Assembly (NCBI GenBank): GCA_030374765.1
Contig: JARGXX010000080.1
Coordinates: 1,736,001-1,800,000, forward strand
DNA from: Agarophyton chilense
Taxonomy: Eukaryota > Rhodophyta > Florideophyceae > Gracilariales > Gracilariaceae
Reading direction: 5' to 3'
DNA length: 64,000 nt
The position numbers were made by a program, and so were the translations under genes. The notes beneath the pieces are model-generated. The model was given only the letters and a program-made list of their open reading frames with translations, searched no databases and was not told where the DNA came from. Numbering within the stretch: the stretch's first letter is position 1; each line of letters begins with the position of its first letter. Shown in pieces: positions 10,613-21,300 of the stretch.

Positions 10613-13064
10613 AAGGACAAATTGCTGAACCAACCTATATTGGCTTTACCAAAACCCGATAGGCCCTTTGTCCTGGATACAGAGGCCTCTGATGTCCAAG
10701 TGGGTTGTGCACTGCTACAGGAACAGGGGTCACCGGAGGACTATCGACCTATTGGCTACTGGAGCAGAACTTTCACCAGCGCGAAGCGAAACTACAATAG
10801 GGCGCAAAAGAAATGTCTAGCTATCTTATGGTCCGTATTGACACTCCATCCGTACCTCGAGGGAAGTAGGTTTACCATTAGGACAGACCATGATTCACTT
10901 CGGTGGTTACTCAATATGACGGATGCATCGAGTCGCCTCGCTAGGTGGCGCCTCAGGCTCTTCCAATATGACTATGAGATAACCTATAGGCCAGGCATCA
11001 AGCATCAGACAGCAGATGCCTTGTCGCGAATCATTACCGACGGAATTGATGACACTCCAGTGGCCGACCTAATTCCCACCCCCTTTACAGACGATGGACC
11101 ACAGGTTTATACGGAAACTGATGACCTTATGGATAATGTGTGATCGGAGGATCCTGAGGTAAAGAAGAACGAAGTATACCTATTGGACTGGGAGATAGTA
11201 CCGCCCAATTCGGCACCACCTCAGGTTAATGCGATAGCCCAGAAGGAAAAAGAACTCCTCCCTATAACTATTGAGAAACTCTTACAGGCGCAGGTAGAGG
11301 ACGAGTACTGCAAGGAAACAGCCCAATCGGTAGGAACCCCAAAATACCTGTTCAACTATGAACGATCTGGACTACTATGTCGCCGCTCACCGCTGTATGG
11401 TGCACTCCAACGGGTACTACCGACTTCGCTAAGGGCGCGATTCCTATACCTCGCCCATCTCCCCCGCTTGTCTGGTCATCCTTGAGGCCGACGAATGTAC
11501 GAGACCCTAAGGAAGCTCTTCTACTGGCCACTAATGGCGCATGACCTATGGCAAACTGCACGGAACTTTGCATCATGTGCACAGATCCGAGCGTCTCGTG
11601 CTAACCATCAGGCCAAACTGAAGCTCTTCTCCGCCACAGCTCCAATGGAATTTGTAGCAATGAATATAGTTGGGCCTTTGCCTAAGTCGTCCCATGGAAA
11701 ACTGTTTGTCTTGGTTACAACCGATAGTTTTACCAAACTTACCCGAGCCCTACCCCTAGGAAGGACAACGGCGACAGATGTCACCACGGCCTTCTTGGCT
11801 CACTGGGTATATCCATGTGGCATGCCACTCTACATCCTAACGGAAAATGGCAGCCAATTTGTATCCAAATTCATCTCACACGTTTGTGCTACCTTACGAA
11901 TCAAACATGTGACCACCACGGCGTACCACCCGCAGGCAAATTGCCAAGCCCAACGCTTTAACCGCGCACTTCTGGACCGATTGGCACACTATATACCGGA
12001 GCACCAATTGGACTGGGACGACTACGTTGAGCCACTGGGTTATACCATACCTACAACAAGCAAGTGCACGCTTCCACGGGGAAAACACAGTTCGACTTAA
12101 CGCTAACGAGAGCGCCGCTGCCGATAGCTGTTGACGTTCAGGAGTCTATCATGCCCCAAAACATAACAGATGGAATGACTCCTACTCAGGCGAAGCGCTA
12201 CTCGCGCTGACGCATCGACCACATTATCCAAATGGCCACAACTGTACTAACCAAAGTTCAACGGCGCTACAAGATCTATTTCGACAAAGCCGTTTGAAAC
12301 ACACCGACCTTTGGGAAAAGAGACCTGGTTTACCTGGACCGGCCACCGAAGGACAGTGAAAAACTCGAGGACACTATACGGAAGCTCGTAACCCCCGCTC
12401 TACGGGACCATACAAAGTCGTTAAGGCCAATTTAGACAGCATCATGTTGCTAATTGACGGCCTACAGGACACCATGTCTATTGATCGCGTGACACGAGCT
12501 CCCAGATTTTCCGGACCACCAAGGTCCCATCCTCCTGGCCCAACGGAAACCCCACGGCCTCAGGTCAACGCTCAAGTCTCCACAACCCCTAAGGCAGTTT
12601 TCGTGGACTGGACTAGCCCCACGGATCCGATGGTGAACGCTAACTATTATGACCCATCTCTCCCAAATGACTCCAATGGATTGGCCCCTCTGGACCTCAT
12701 TCTCCTTCCGGAGAATGATCACCAACCGGAATATTTGATTGAGCGCATCATCTCCGCCGGTCGGGGAGAAGATGGAACTATGCGCTATCGCGTCCGCCGG
12801 TTCGGCTACACACCTGAGGAAGATACTTGGCTAGAGCCTCAAACCATTCCGGCTAATTTTATCGCCCGCTATTGGGGCAGAATCAGCCACTCGGAGCGCG
12901 GCCTTCAGGAGGGGGTAGCCAAAGGTCCAGAGAATCCAACCATTGGCCCGAGTAATCCCAAATTGCCTCCCAAACCGCCCCCCGACAAGACGGTTCGCGG
13001 GAGCACGACGGTTCGTCGTAGCGCCCGCATCATGGAACAATGTCAGTCCTTCGGAGACACCTGA
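10612..13064 (+). pseudogene. pol: Pol C-terminal half of copy B (RH-IN-chromodomain)
   Basis: The frame opens in the RNase H domain (PFVLDTEASDVQVGCALL, TDHDSLRWLL, ADALSRI). It keeps TGG at 10760-10762, where A and C have TAG. The IN zinc domain (HLPRLSGHP, NFASCAQ) and core follow. All three catalytic acids are changed: MNIVGPL (Asp to Asn), LTENGSQF (Asp to Glu) and QAQRFN (Glu to Gln). In-frame stops lie at 11141-11143 and 11483-11485, and a 4-base insertion near 12045 shifts the frame. The chromodomain is at about 12715-12860 (EYLIERIISA, RRFGYTPEEDTW), followed by a Pro-rich, Arg-rich tail ending SFGDT. Confidence 0.85.
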
Positions 13065-13237
13065 GGAAGACCCGAGACGCTCTCAAGATTGGACGCCGTC
13101 CCGGGTCACGCACGTTTGAGATACAAGAATGACATTGGGAAAGCACAAGCATTTAATTTATTTGACAACTAACAGAGGTAGAACAGCCCTCACCATGACC
13201 TCAAGGATCGAGGAAGCGCTCGGAACACCAACGGGGC

Positions 13238-15200
13238 TCACGTAGGCAGCGCAGAAGTAACTATGTCGTCGTCATTGAAACCTGCAGGAGCGAAACCGGG
13301 ACTAGGGTCACCAGAGGAGCCAACTGGACCACCAGAACCGGTCCCAGCGAGCCGAGGATGCTTCTTCGGCGTAGATTCTCTTGAAGAACTACTGTCACCA
13401 TCGGAAGCCTCCCGGTCACTCAAATTTAGACCATACCGGGCATCCAAGTCGGCAGTAACCCTCTGGGACATCGCCTGCGCATTCTGCTGCAGGATATTGA
13501 CCATGGCGGCCTTCAGATCCGGACCCTGTTGGACAACTGCGGCGTAGCGAGCCGAGCGACGCGCCCAGGAGGAGGCTTCCCTCAGGACTGTCGCAATGTC
13601 CATCGAGGTGGTAATACCAACGGTACGGCAGATATGACGGAGATCCGTGGCTGCAGCCGTGATCAAAGCCGAACAGTTTGGCAATGGGGAGGACGGAGGG
13701 ATATCGACGCCCCCACTGGACGTTTGAGCAAGTACCTCGCCCACTGGTCTTTCGTCTTTGACAGTAACCTCGCCAGGAGGGATGTTCACTTGGGCGACGG
13801 GCGGTTCATGCGAAAGCTCATCCTGAGGAGCAGCGCCCGGAGGAGCTGGAGGAGAGGGAACGGTCGGCAACACCACAGCGAACTCTACCGGAGGATGAAC
13901 GCCCTCCACGGGTAGGACGAAGGGATCTTCACCGAAGGATTCTCCATCGTACATACCAGCACAAACCAACAACGTTGCTTCCACATCAGGCTCGAAGCGC
14001 AGGGGATCCAATCCAATGGCCTCCGGATAATAGTCGGGCACATGACGCCTCGGAATGTCCGATGGGTGGTACCTCAAAGGCTTGGAGGGATAGGCACGAG
14101 CGTCGTCCCGACCCTGCGGATGCAGCGGAATCGGCGTGAATGAGTCGGTATCCCAGTCATACCAAGGACCCCGGGAGTCGTGCCCCACTCCACCTGAAGG
14201 ATATGATCCAAAAGAGCCACGGTCTCCTCGACGTCGAACTGGGTCCCACAGACAATATTCTGGATTTCAAGGTTCCTTTGGAAACGGACCATGATGTCCG
14301 GGAGCGGGATAAGTTGACCTCGAAAACCGGGTATGTTCTCATCGTACCAAACCCTTCAATGCTCCGAACGGGCATTATCACGGATTAAGTACTTCGCGGT
14401 ATCCAGGAAGGCCATGAGGTACATCACGCCGACCTCGACGAAGAGTACCTGCCAGGAAAACTATGAACTTCTGTAATCGTCATCGACCATGAGTTAGGAC
14501 GAGTGGTACGCCACCACAGACGGCGTGGGATCCAAAAAAAGCCGCGAGACACGCCAATACATGGCTCATTGGTTCTCATGCTCGTGGGGAAGCGAAAGAT
14601 ACAACGTAAGACGTTTGTCTGCGCTCATTTCGTGGAACTCCACCTGGTGCCGACAAAAGAAGAACCCCAGGGACTGACGCAAACGACCATCTAGCTCGTG
14701 CATCTCGTTCCAATAGAAGCTATTGGACATCCAACACAGGACTTCATACGGCGGCCAGAATCACATAAGAGCCAATAGGTTGTGACCCGCGGAATGAAAT
14801 CGCGCATAAGGCGAGATGAAGTCCGTGTATAGGTCCGAAAGGAGTTTGTTCACTCTGAACTGGTATTCGGCTTCCTCCTTGCAGCGGACGTATGACATGT
14901 ATGCTTGGATGAGGGTGCGACATCGCGTCGCCTAACGGCGATCCACCGGACAATGCAAGAGTCTGTTACAACCCAAGACGCTGCGCACGTTCTTGCTGCC
15001 CATCCGGAAATCTGGTATCTTGGCAAACTTTTGGGCTTCGAGATACATATGACAAAACTGCTGGTATTCTTCCACAGAGGACGGGAGAATGGCATGACGC
15101 ACTGCCCGCGGGTTCCGTCCGGTGGTATGATCATAGCGGTCCGTGGGATGTTCGTAAGCCACTTGGTATCCCGAGGAGATCAAAGGTTGTTCGAAGCCAT
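13238..15200 (-). pseudogene. Antisense frame (aORF) of copy B, long form, broken in the middle
   Basis: The start lies in the context GCGGCACCATGGCTTCG at 15200, as in A and C, but the opening frame soon meets a stop. A second phase (15183-14932) gives SGYQVAYEH, then EEYQQFCHMYLEAQKFAK. After further breaks a clean 316-codon frame (14188-13238) remains. It holds a Pro-rich acidic half (RDDARAYPSKPLRYHP, PPAPPGAAPQDE), the conserved core TSMDIATVLREASSWARR and RYAAVVQQ, then SQRVTADLDARYGLNLSDRE, a Ser/Glu run and a Gly/Pro tail. It shows no membrane segment or catalytic motif I recognise. It is the best source for the family's ancestral antisense protein. Confidence 0.6.
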
Positions 15201-15723
15201 GGTGCCGCTGCCCCCAGGCTGGGCCGCCGGGAAGTGAATAGGACGACCGACGGAAGCGGCAAAGTTCGGAGGGAAAAAAGCCTATCCGACGGGCTTATAA
15301 GGCGAGTTCAGCATCGCGTGCGACCAATGGAAAAGTACCAAGATGACAAGGCGAGGTGACTGAATCGATCTGGACGGACAGACAGGCGTTAACAATGGTG
15401 GACGAAGCGCGAAGGGTCGCCAAAGGAAGAACGGAGACTAAGGAAGAAGCACATGGACCGTCTTGGCAACGCGACGCGAGGAATACGCCGGCGATGCCCC
15501 CTATTGCCAGCGCCCATGGCGCGGAGTTTGAGTCCTTAGAGAAATTAATTGCCCTTCGGTGCCAATGGTCAGCTCATACTTGCCTGCATCCCTGCAGGCG
15601 ATGACGACGCGACTTACCGTGGCGCCCAACGGTACCGGGAGCAACGAATTGCTCGCGTCCCCTGGGTCAATCATGAGGCCATCTGGACTTCGTCGTGACG
15701 GCTGAATCCTAAGGAGGTAGATA

Positions 15724-16170
15724 TGTGAAGGAGCGATGAGAACGGTTGAGCCCTGTAAGACGTCTGGCCCTGAAGGATCTTGCATATGACTCTTTAACGG
15801 GTCGACCTTAGGTGGACTCATGTATGTTATTAATATATTTAAATTAGTGTAATAGATTAGCATTACAGTGCCAGGGAGATCTCAGCGCCTCGCCAATACT
15901 ATTTACTTGGCTCGAGTGACGCTTGTCCATTAGAGTATGGTAGGCACCGTTAGGATACTAAATAACCCCCTTTGGAATATAAGTTCCACCCTTTGGTGTT
16001 CAAGCCGTCGTTTCCGTAGCTCCAACCTGTAGGACTACCCCGTAGACGCCAGCCCATTGCATTAAGTACTCTGGGAGTGCTACCGTCAAGGATTCAAACC
16101 TTAGAACCCGCTCTACCACGCTACAACCAGTCGAGACCCGTGCCTTGACTTAACCCGTCATTGCGTTACA
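15724..16170 (+). repeat. LTR shared by copies B (3') and C (5'), 447 bp
   Basis: It begins TGTGAAGGAGCG after a purine-rich tract (TAAGGAGGTAGATA) and ends TTGCGTTACA. It aligns end to end with the right LTR (24236-24682) but differs at many positions, by my estimate roughly one in ten, far more than the two LTRs of element D. An AT-rich run TTAATATATTTAAATT (15831-15846) could hold a TATA box. The tRNA-like block is on the opposite strand near 16085-16125. Confidence 0.8.
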
Positions 16171-16173
16171 TTT

Positions 16174-16190
16174 TGGTCTCCCGACTTAGA
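16174..16190 (+). other. Putative primer binding site of copy C
   Basis: Three bases after the LTR end comes TGGTCTCCCGACTTAGA. It begins with TGG, the complement of the tRNA CCA end. It would pair with a tRNA 3' end reading TCTAAGTCGGGAGACCA. I cannot say which tRNA this is without the host tRNA set. Confidence 0.5.
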
Positions 16191-16205
16191 AACCTCAAGG
16201 ACTAA

Positions 16206-18341
16206 TTGAACGGACCACTGGAAGGAAGAATTATCCGGATTCCAACCTCTGGTTCAATTCCCCAACAGACCAGAAGTACAGAAGCAACCGCCATTATAGA
16301 TACAGGAAACACACACAACCGACCTGACCATAGGAATCCTACCGCAGGACGAAGTGCGACTACAACGCCGGCAATGTCGCTTGACCCTCAGGTTGATACC
16401 GCTAGCGACCGCAGGAGGACGAGGAGCCACCCGCAAGAAGTACTAACCCCACTGGACAACTCTGAAAGGATTCGCCGTGAACCCACGGTGGCAGCGTGTT
16501 TACGAGAACGCCTCACGAAGGCCACCTCTAGGTGAGGGACACCTCAAGGAGAAACCCCCCAGACCGAAGGAATTCGAGAAACCCTGCCCGCAGGTCTTGC
16601 CAACGTTCTCTGGCCCCGTCTCCGTGAGATCTGCTCAACCCACGTGGATTCCACTATAAACGTGTGACTCGCTAGGGCGATCGCTGACGATACGGATTAT
16701 ATCATCGCACGAATCGTCCCTAAGTTATTTGAGTCTGACTTATTCATAGACTCCCTCCTACAGGCCGTTCAAGAAGCCATCACCCGCCAGGCAGGCAATT
16801 TGGTCCATAGGACCACCCCACCACAAATTAACCATCCGGTCTCCATATGGCAACCACCAACCGAACCCCCAGGAGCGGCAGAATTGTCGGCCTCTCGCCG
16901 GGAATACCATCAGGAAATCCCCATGGTGGGCCAGTCTAGGAGCAGAAGGGAAGCTCCGCGTCTAGATGAAAGACAGGTTGCCCATCAGGAGAATCCAAGC
17001 GAGGGACAAGCGAGGAGCAGAACAGAAGCTCCTCGTCTAGAAGAGAAACCACTGGCCCCGTCCGACGGATTATACGAGGTACAGCAATCTCAGCGCTCCA
17101 TCGGATCTGACAGACAGATGTATCCTTTACGTCTTTACTCCGCTGCAAAGAAGAAAAGAAGCAGCAGTAGGAGAAAGAAGAAAAGAAGAAGCAAGAGCAG
17201 AGACCATTCGGACACGAGTGATTACGAATCGGCCTCGACTAAAACAACCGACTCCAAAGTGAATGAGGCTGCCGTTCGAGGCCACAGACCACTGAAAACA
17301 ACAAACGAACTTTTCCTCAAGGTTCTAAACTACCGGAATCACCGGCTGGCCGACAGGTTCGTGAAATATTCTGATTCGGTGGCTCGCCGGATCGCCAAAT
17401 GGGCCAAACGGATGAAACCAACCATTACGGACACGTTCTCGGGTTCCGATCCCATTGCTGTCCTTAGGTTTCCCAGTTTGTTCCATACGGCCTACGATCA
17501 GAACGTTGTCCACGAGGGCGCCGCTCTGTACCTTCTCCAATTCTTCCGTACAGGACAGGCTCGTGACCGAGTGGTTTCGAAGATATCTGGCACAAATGAT
17601 CTCGTGGATCCTTAAGACCGTGAGCTCCTCAGTTCATACCCTCAGGTTGTTCATTACCTTTTGGAAACTTACGCCACGGATGACGTTTTAATGGACGCCT
17701 ACCAGGAAGTAATATCCTTTAGGCAGAGCTCCAACATGACCGAATTGGCTTGCGCGGACGACCTATGGAAGAAGGCTTACCGATGTAGGCACTTGTTCTC
17801 CGAAGGGCGGGTTAAACGTTACTTCATCAAGGTATTGCTCCCTGCCATTTGGACACATGTGCGCAATTACCACACGGAAAACCCATAATACTCCTTCCGA
17901 AGGCTCGTTATCTACGCCTACGGTTATGGCCAAAGTTACAGAACCTCCAGGCGCAACGCTGATATACACAGAAAACACGCGACTCCATTGCGTAAACCCA
18001 ACCATGCCCATTTGGTTAGCTCCACGGTGTCGGACATGGATGCTTCACTCAATCACGCCGATTCGGGAGATGTCGTCGGGGGCAATTTCAGTGCTCCTCC
18101 GTCCGGGCCCCCATCACACACCTCCCAGGGAACTACAGCGACCACTGGACCACCCACACCTAAGGACTCTCCCTTTCCGCCCCGCAAGGACGTTTTTGTT
18201 CGCTCGCCAAGGGCCTGCTTCCTCCGCGTGTCACTGACCCAACCTTGTGACTGTATGAGGTATCTGCCTGAGGACGCACGAAACCCCTTCCTAGCCCTAA
18301 GGGAAGAGAATTACCGGGTGCAGAGATCCGAAGGAATGTAA
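16206..18341 (+). pseudogene. gag: Gag polyprotein of copy C with four nonsense codons
   Basis: One continuous frame runs from 16206 to 18341 and is interrupted only by TGA 16533-16535, TGA 16665-16667, TAA 17613-17615 and TAA 17886-17888. The N-terminal part is polar and Pro-rich. Near 17150-17215 lies a strongly basic run (KKKRSSSRRKKKRRSKSRD) that could direct nuclear entry or bind RNA. The capsid region (about 17290-17888) shows typical Ty3-type Gag features: FRTGQARDRVV, then YLLETYATDD, MDAYQEVISFRQ, ADDLWKKAYRC and LLPAIWTHVRNYHTENP. The C-terminal linker and Cys-containing end match copy A. The absence of indels over 2.1 kb suggests decay mainly by substitution. Confidence 0.75.
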
Positions 18342-21300
18342 AACTGGGCACAGCAACGAACCACAGGGACCTCTGGAAGCTCACACTATGCTACGCCTCC
18401 GGATACTCCAATCAAAGCCCCACAGGTCCACACCAGTGTAGATCCTACGGACGACTCCGTGGAGGAACTCTATCCTCAGGGAGAAACGGAAACCCCATTT
18501 GAAAACTCCTAGTTGGACGACTCGATGCAAATCCTCCCTCTTTAAGCCCCTGTCTCAATCAATTGGACGGCCATGGGCCAAAGAGCTCCTCACCTCCCAA
18601 TACAAACCACCCAGAACGGACCACTCAGGATGAACCACAATTGGAACACAGTGAAGACCCCGTCTGTATTCTCAGGAAAGAGAACTATAAAGTTACAGTA
18701 ACCGTAGGACTTCGTTCCAACAATTCTTGAGTGACCACAGCTGTATGGCACACAGGCGCTGGTCCCAACTTGGACCATCCCAAGCTGCTCCCGCTGGGGT
18801 GGTAAGATTTCTTTCAGGCAAGGAAGACCCCAAGGATTACCGATGAATCACGTAGACCAATTAAAATTAAAGGGATAGTATCACTTTACCTCCAGGTAGG
18901 ACAATTCAAAATCCGTACGTGGTTCCTTGTATGTCTTAACTAAGGCGCTGAGGAATTCCTAGGGACCTCCTTTATCGATCGATACATCAAGGCCATTTAT
19001 ACAGGACTTAGAAAAGTCTCGTTCTACTGCGCACCTTCCATCTCGATAACTAGTTCCGCCCCAGGGCCAGAAGAGAACCGAAAACGAGCGGTTGTCTCCG
19101 AAAACACGAAGTCAAATAAGGTTCGCCTGTCAAAGGCCATAACGACACCGCCGATGACCTAAATCGCTGTATCGGTCCATACCCAGTCCTCAGGTTTCGT
19201 AACGATTCAGAACCACCCGAAAACAGTTCTGAAGCACCTTACCTTCATGGCAAATGCAGTAAAGAACATCAACCCCAACAGGTCATTTTTGGTCACAATC
19301 AGAAACTTCAGAGATAAACCCGTGCGGTTACTTAACGGTACAGTGATCTTTATCACTCTAGCCGCGCCCGTGGCCATTATGGAGGCCCAAATGGATAACC
19401 TTGCGACGCCGACTCCCGACGAGGACGTCGACTCTTGGGAGGGAACGGTCGCTATCGGCGTAGAATTCGAATCCTATGCGCCCCAGGTACTTGATCTCCT
19501 CAGGGAATACCAGGCCATGTGGTCAGATAGATTGGGCACAATCAGGGCCACTACAAACCTCATTGACCTTCAGGATTATGCTAGACCACAGTTCCAGCAC
19601 CCGTACAGTACCGGTTTTAAAGGTAGGGAAATTGTCGCCGACCAGATGGGCAAAATGCACAAAGCTCAAGTCATAGAGCCAGCGCCTCCAAACCAATCCA
19701 AATGTGCAAGTCCCCTTGTCCTCGTAGCGAAGGAAGATGGCTCCGTCAGGTTCTGTGTCGACTACAGGAAGCTGAACGCAGTAACCACGAGGGACTCATA
19801 CCCGATACTCCGCATGGACGACTGTCTGGATTACTTAGGCGAATCTGTAGTATTTACCACACTGGACGATAACTCGGGATACTGGCAAATCAGTTTGGCC
19901 GAAGACGCAAGAGCGCTGACAACCTTTTCCACCCATGAAGGTCTGTTCAGATTTACTCGCATGCCCTGTCGTTTGGAGAATGCACCAGCCATTTGCCAAC
20001 GGGTAATGGACATTATACTGTCCTGAGTCTAACGGAAGTGCGCCTTGGACATTTTGGATGACGTTACAGTATTCTCACGGACCGTAAAGAAACACCTTTG
20101 CCTCGTGAAAAAGGTGCTAACAATCCTACAGGACGCTGGAGTAAAGCTGAAGCTCCGCAAATGCGCTTTCTTCCAGGCCTCAGTGGACTATCTCGGTCAC
20201 ATAGTCCTCCAAGGAAAGCTAAAGGTGGCCACACGGACCACAAATGCGACTCGCCAGGCTAAGCGTCCTAGGACCTACACGGAATTATGATCCTTCGTGG
20301 GCTTGTGCAGCGTTTACTGACGGTTCGGCCAAGGGTTTGCCAAGATCCCGGCCCCTCTCAACGCGATGCTGAAGAAGAGAACACCTTCGGAGTTAGAAGC
20401 TCTTACCGACGACCAGTACGAGGCATCTCACGCCCTGAAGGACAAATTACTGACCTCACCTATATTGGCTTTACGAGAACCCGATAGGCCCTTTGTCCTG
20501 GATACAGACGCCTCTGATGTCCATGTGGGATGTGCACTGCTACAAGAACAGGAGTCGCCGAAGGACTATCGACCTATTGGATACTAGAGCAGAATGCTCA
20601 CCAGCGCGGAGCGAAACTACAGTACTATCGAAAAGGAATGTCTAGCCATCGTACGGTCCGTATTGACACTACGTCCGCACCTCGAGGGAACTAGGTTTAC
20701 CATCAGGACAGACCATGATTCACTCCGGAAGTTACTCAATATGACTGATGCATCGAGTCGCCTCGCTAGGTGGCGCCTCAGGCTCTCCCAATATGAGTAC
20801 GAGATAACCTATAGGCCAGGCATCAAGCATCAGACAGTAGATGCCCTCTTGCGAATCATTACCGACGAAAATGGAGACACTCCATTGGACGACCTAATTC
20901 CTACCCCCTTTACAGACGATATACCTCAGAACTATACGGAAACAGATGACCTTGTGCGTAAAGTGCAATCGGAGGATCCTGCGGTAAAGAAGTACTAAGT
21001 ATACCTATTGGACTGGGAGACAGTACCGCCCAATTCGGTACCACCTCAGGTTAATGCGATAGTCCCGGATGGAAAATGAACATCTCCCTGTGACTATTGA
21101 CGAACTCCTACGGGCGCAGGTCGAGGACGAGTACTGCAAGGAAACAGCCCACTTGGTAGGAACCCCAGGATGCCTGTTCGACTATGACCGATTTGGTCTA
21201 CTATGTCGCCGCTCACCGCTGGATGGCCCACAGCAACGGGTAATACCAACTTCGCTAAGGGCGCAATTCCTATACGTATCCAATTTCCCCTGCTTGGCTG

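Larger units (their letters stand above)
10609..16170 (+). mobile_element. Family 1 chromovirus, copy B, 5'-truncated
   Basis: Copy B starts in mid RNase H and continues through integrase, chromodomain, a long antisense-frame region (13238-15200) and the LTR at 15724-16170. It differs from A and C in keeping about 1.45 kb more of the antisense region, so it represents a longer subtype. Its 3' LTR is also the 5' LTR of copy C, giving a B-LTR-C-LTR tandem. Confidence 0.8.

Noticed and set aside
13238-15720. The antisense region as part of the LTR
   Set aside because: The polypurine tract and TGTGAAGG terminus at 15724 (and at 24236 and 4271) place the LTR start after it, and the three LTRs then have equal length.
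16240-16265. B-box-like GGTTCAATTCC just inside gag of copy C
   Set aside because: It has no D-arm partner at a workable distance and lies in the gag frame. I treat it as chance, unlike the block in the LTRs.
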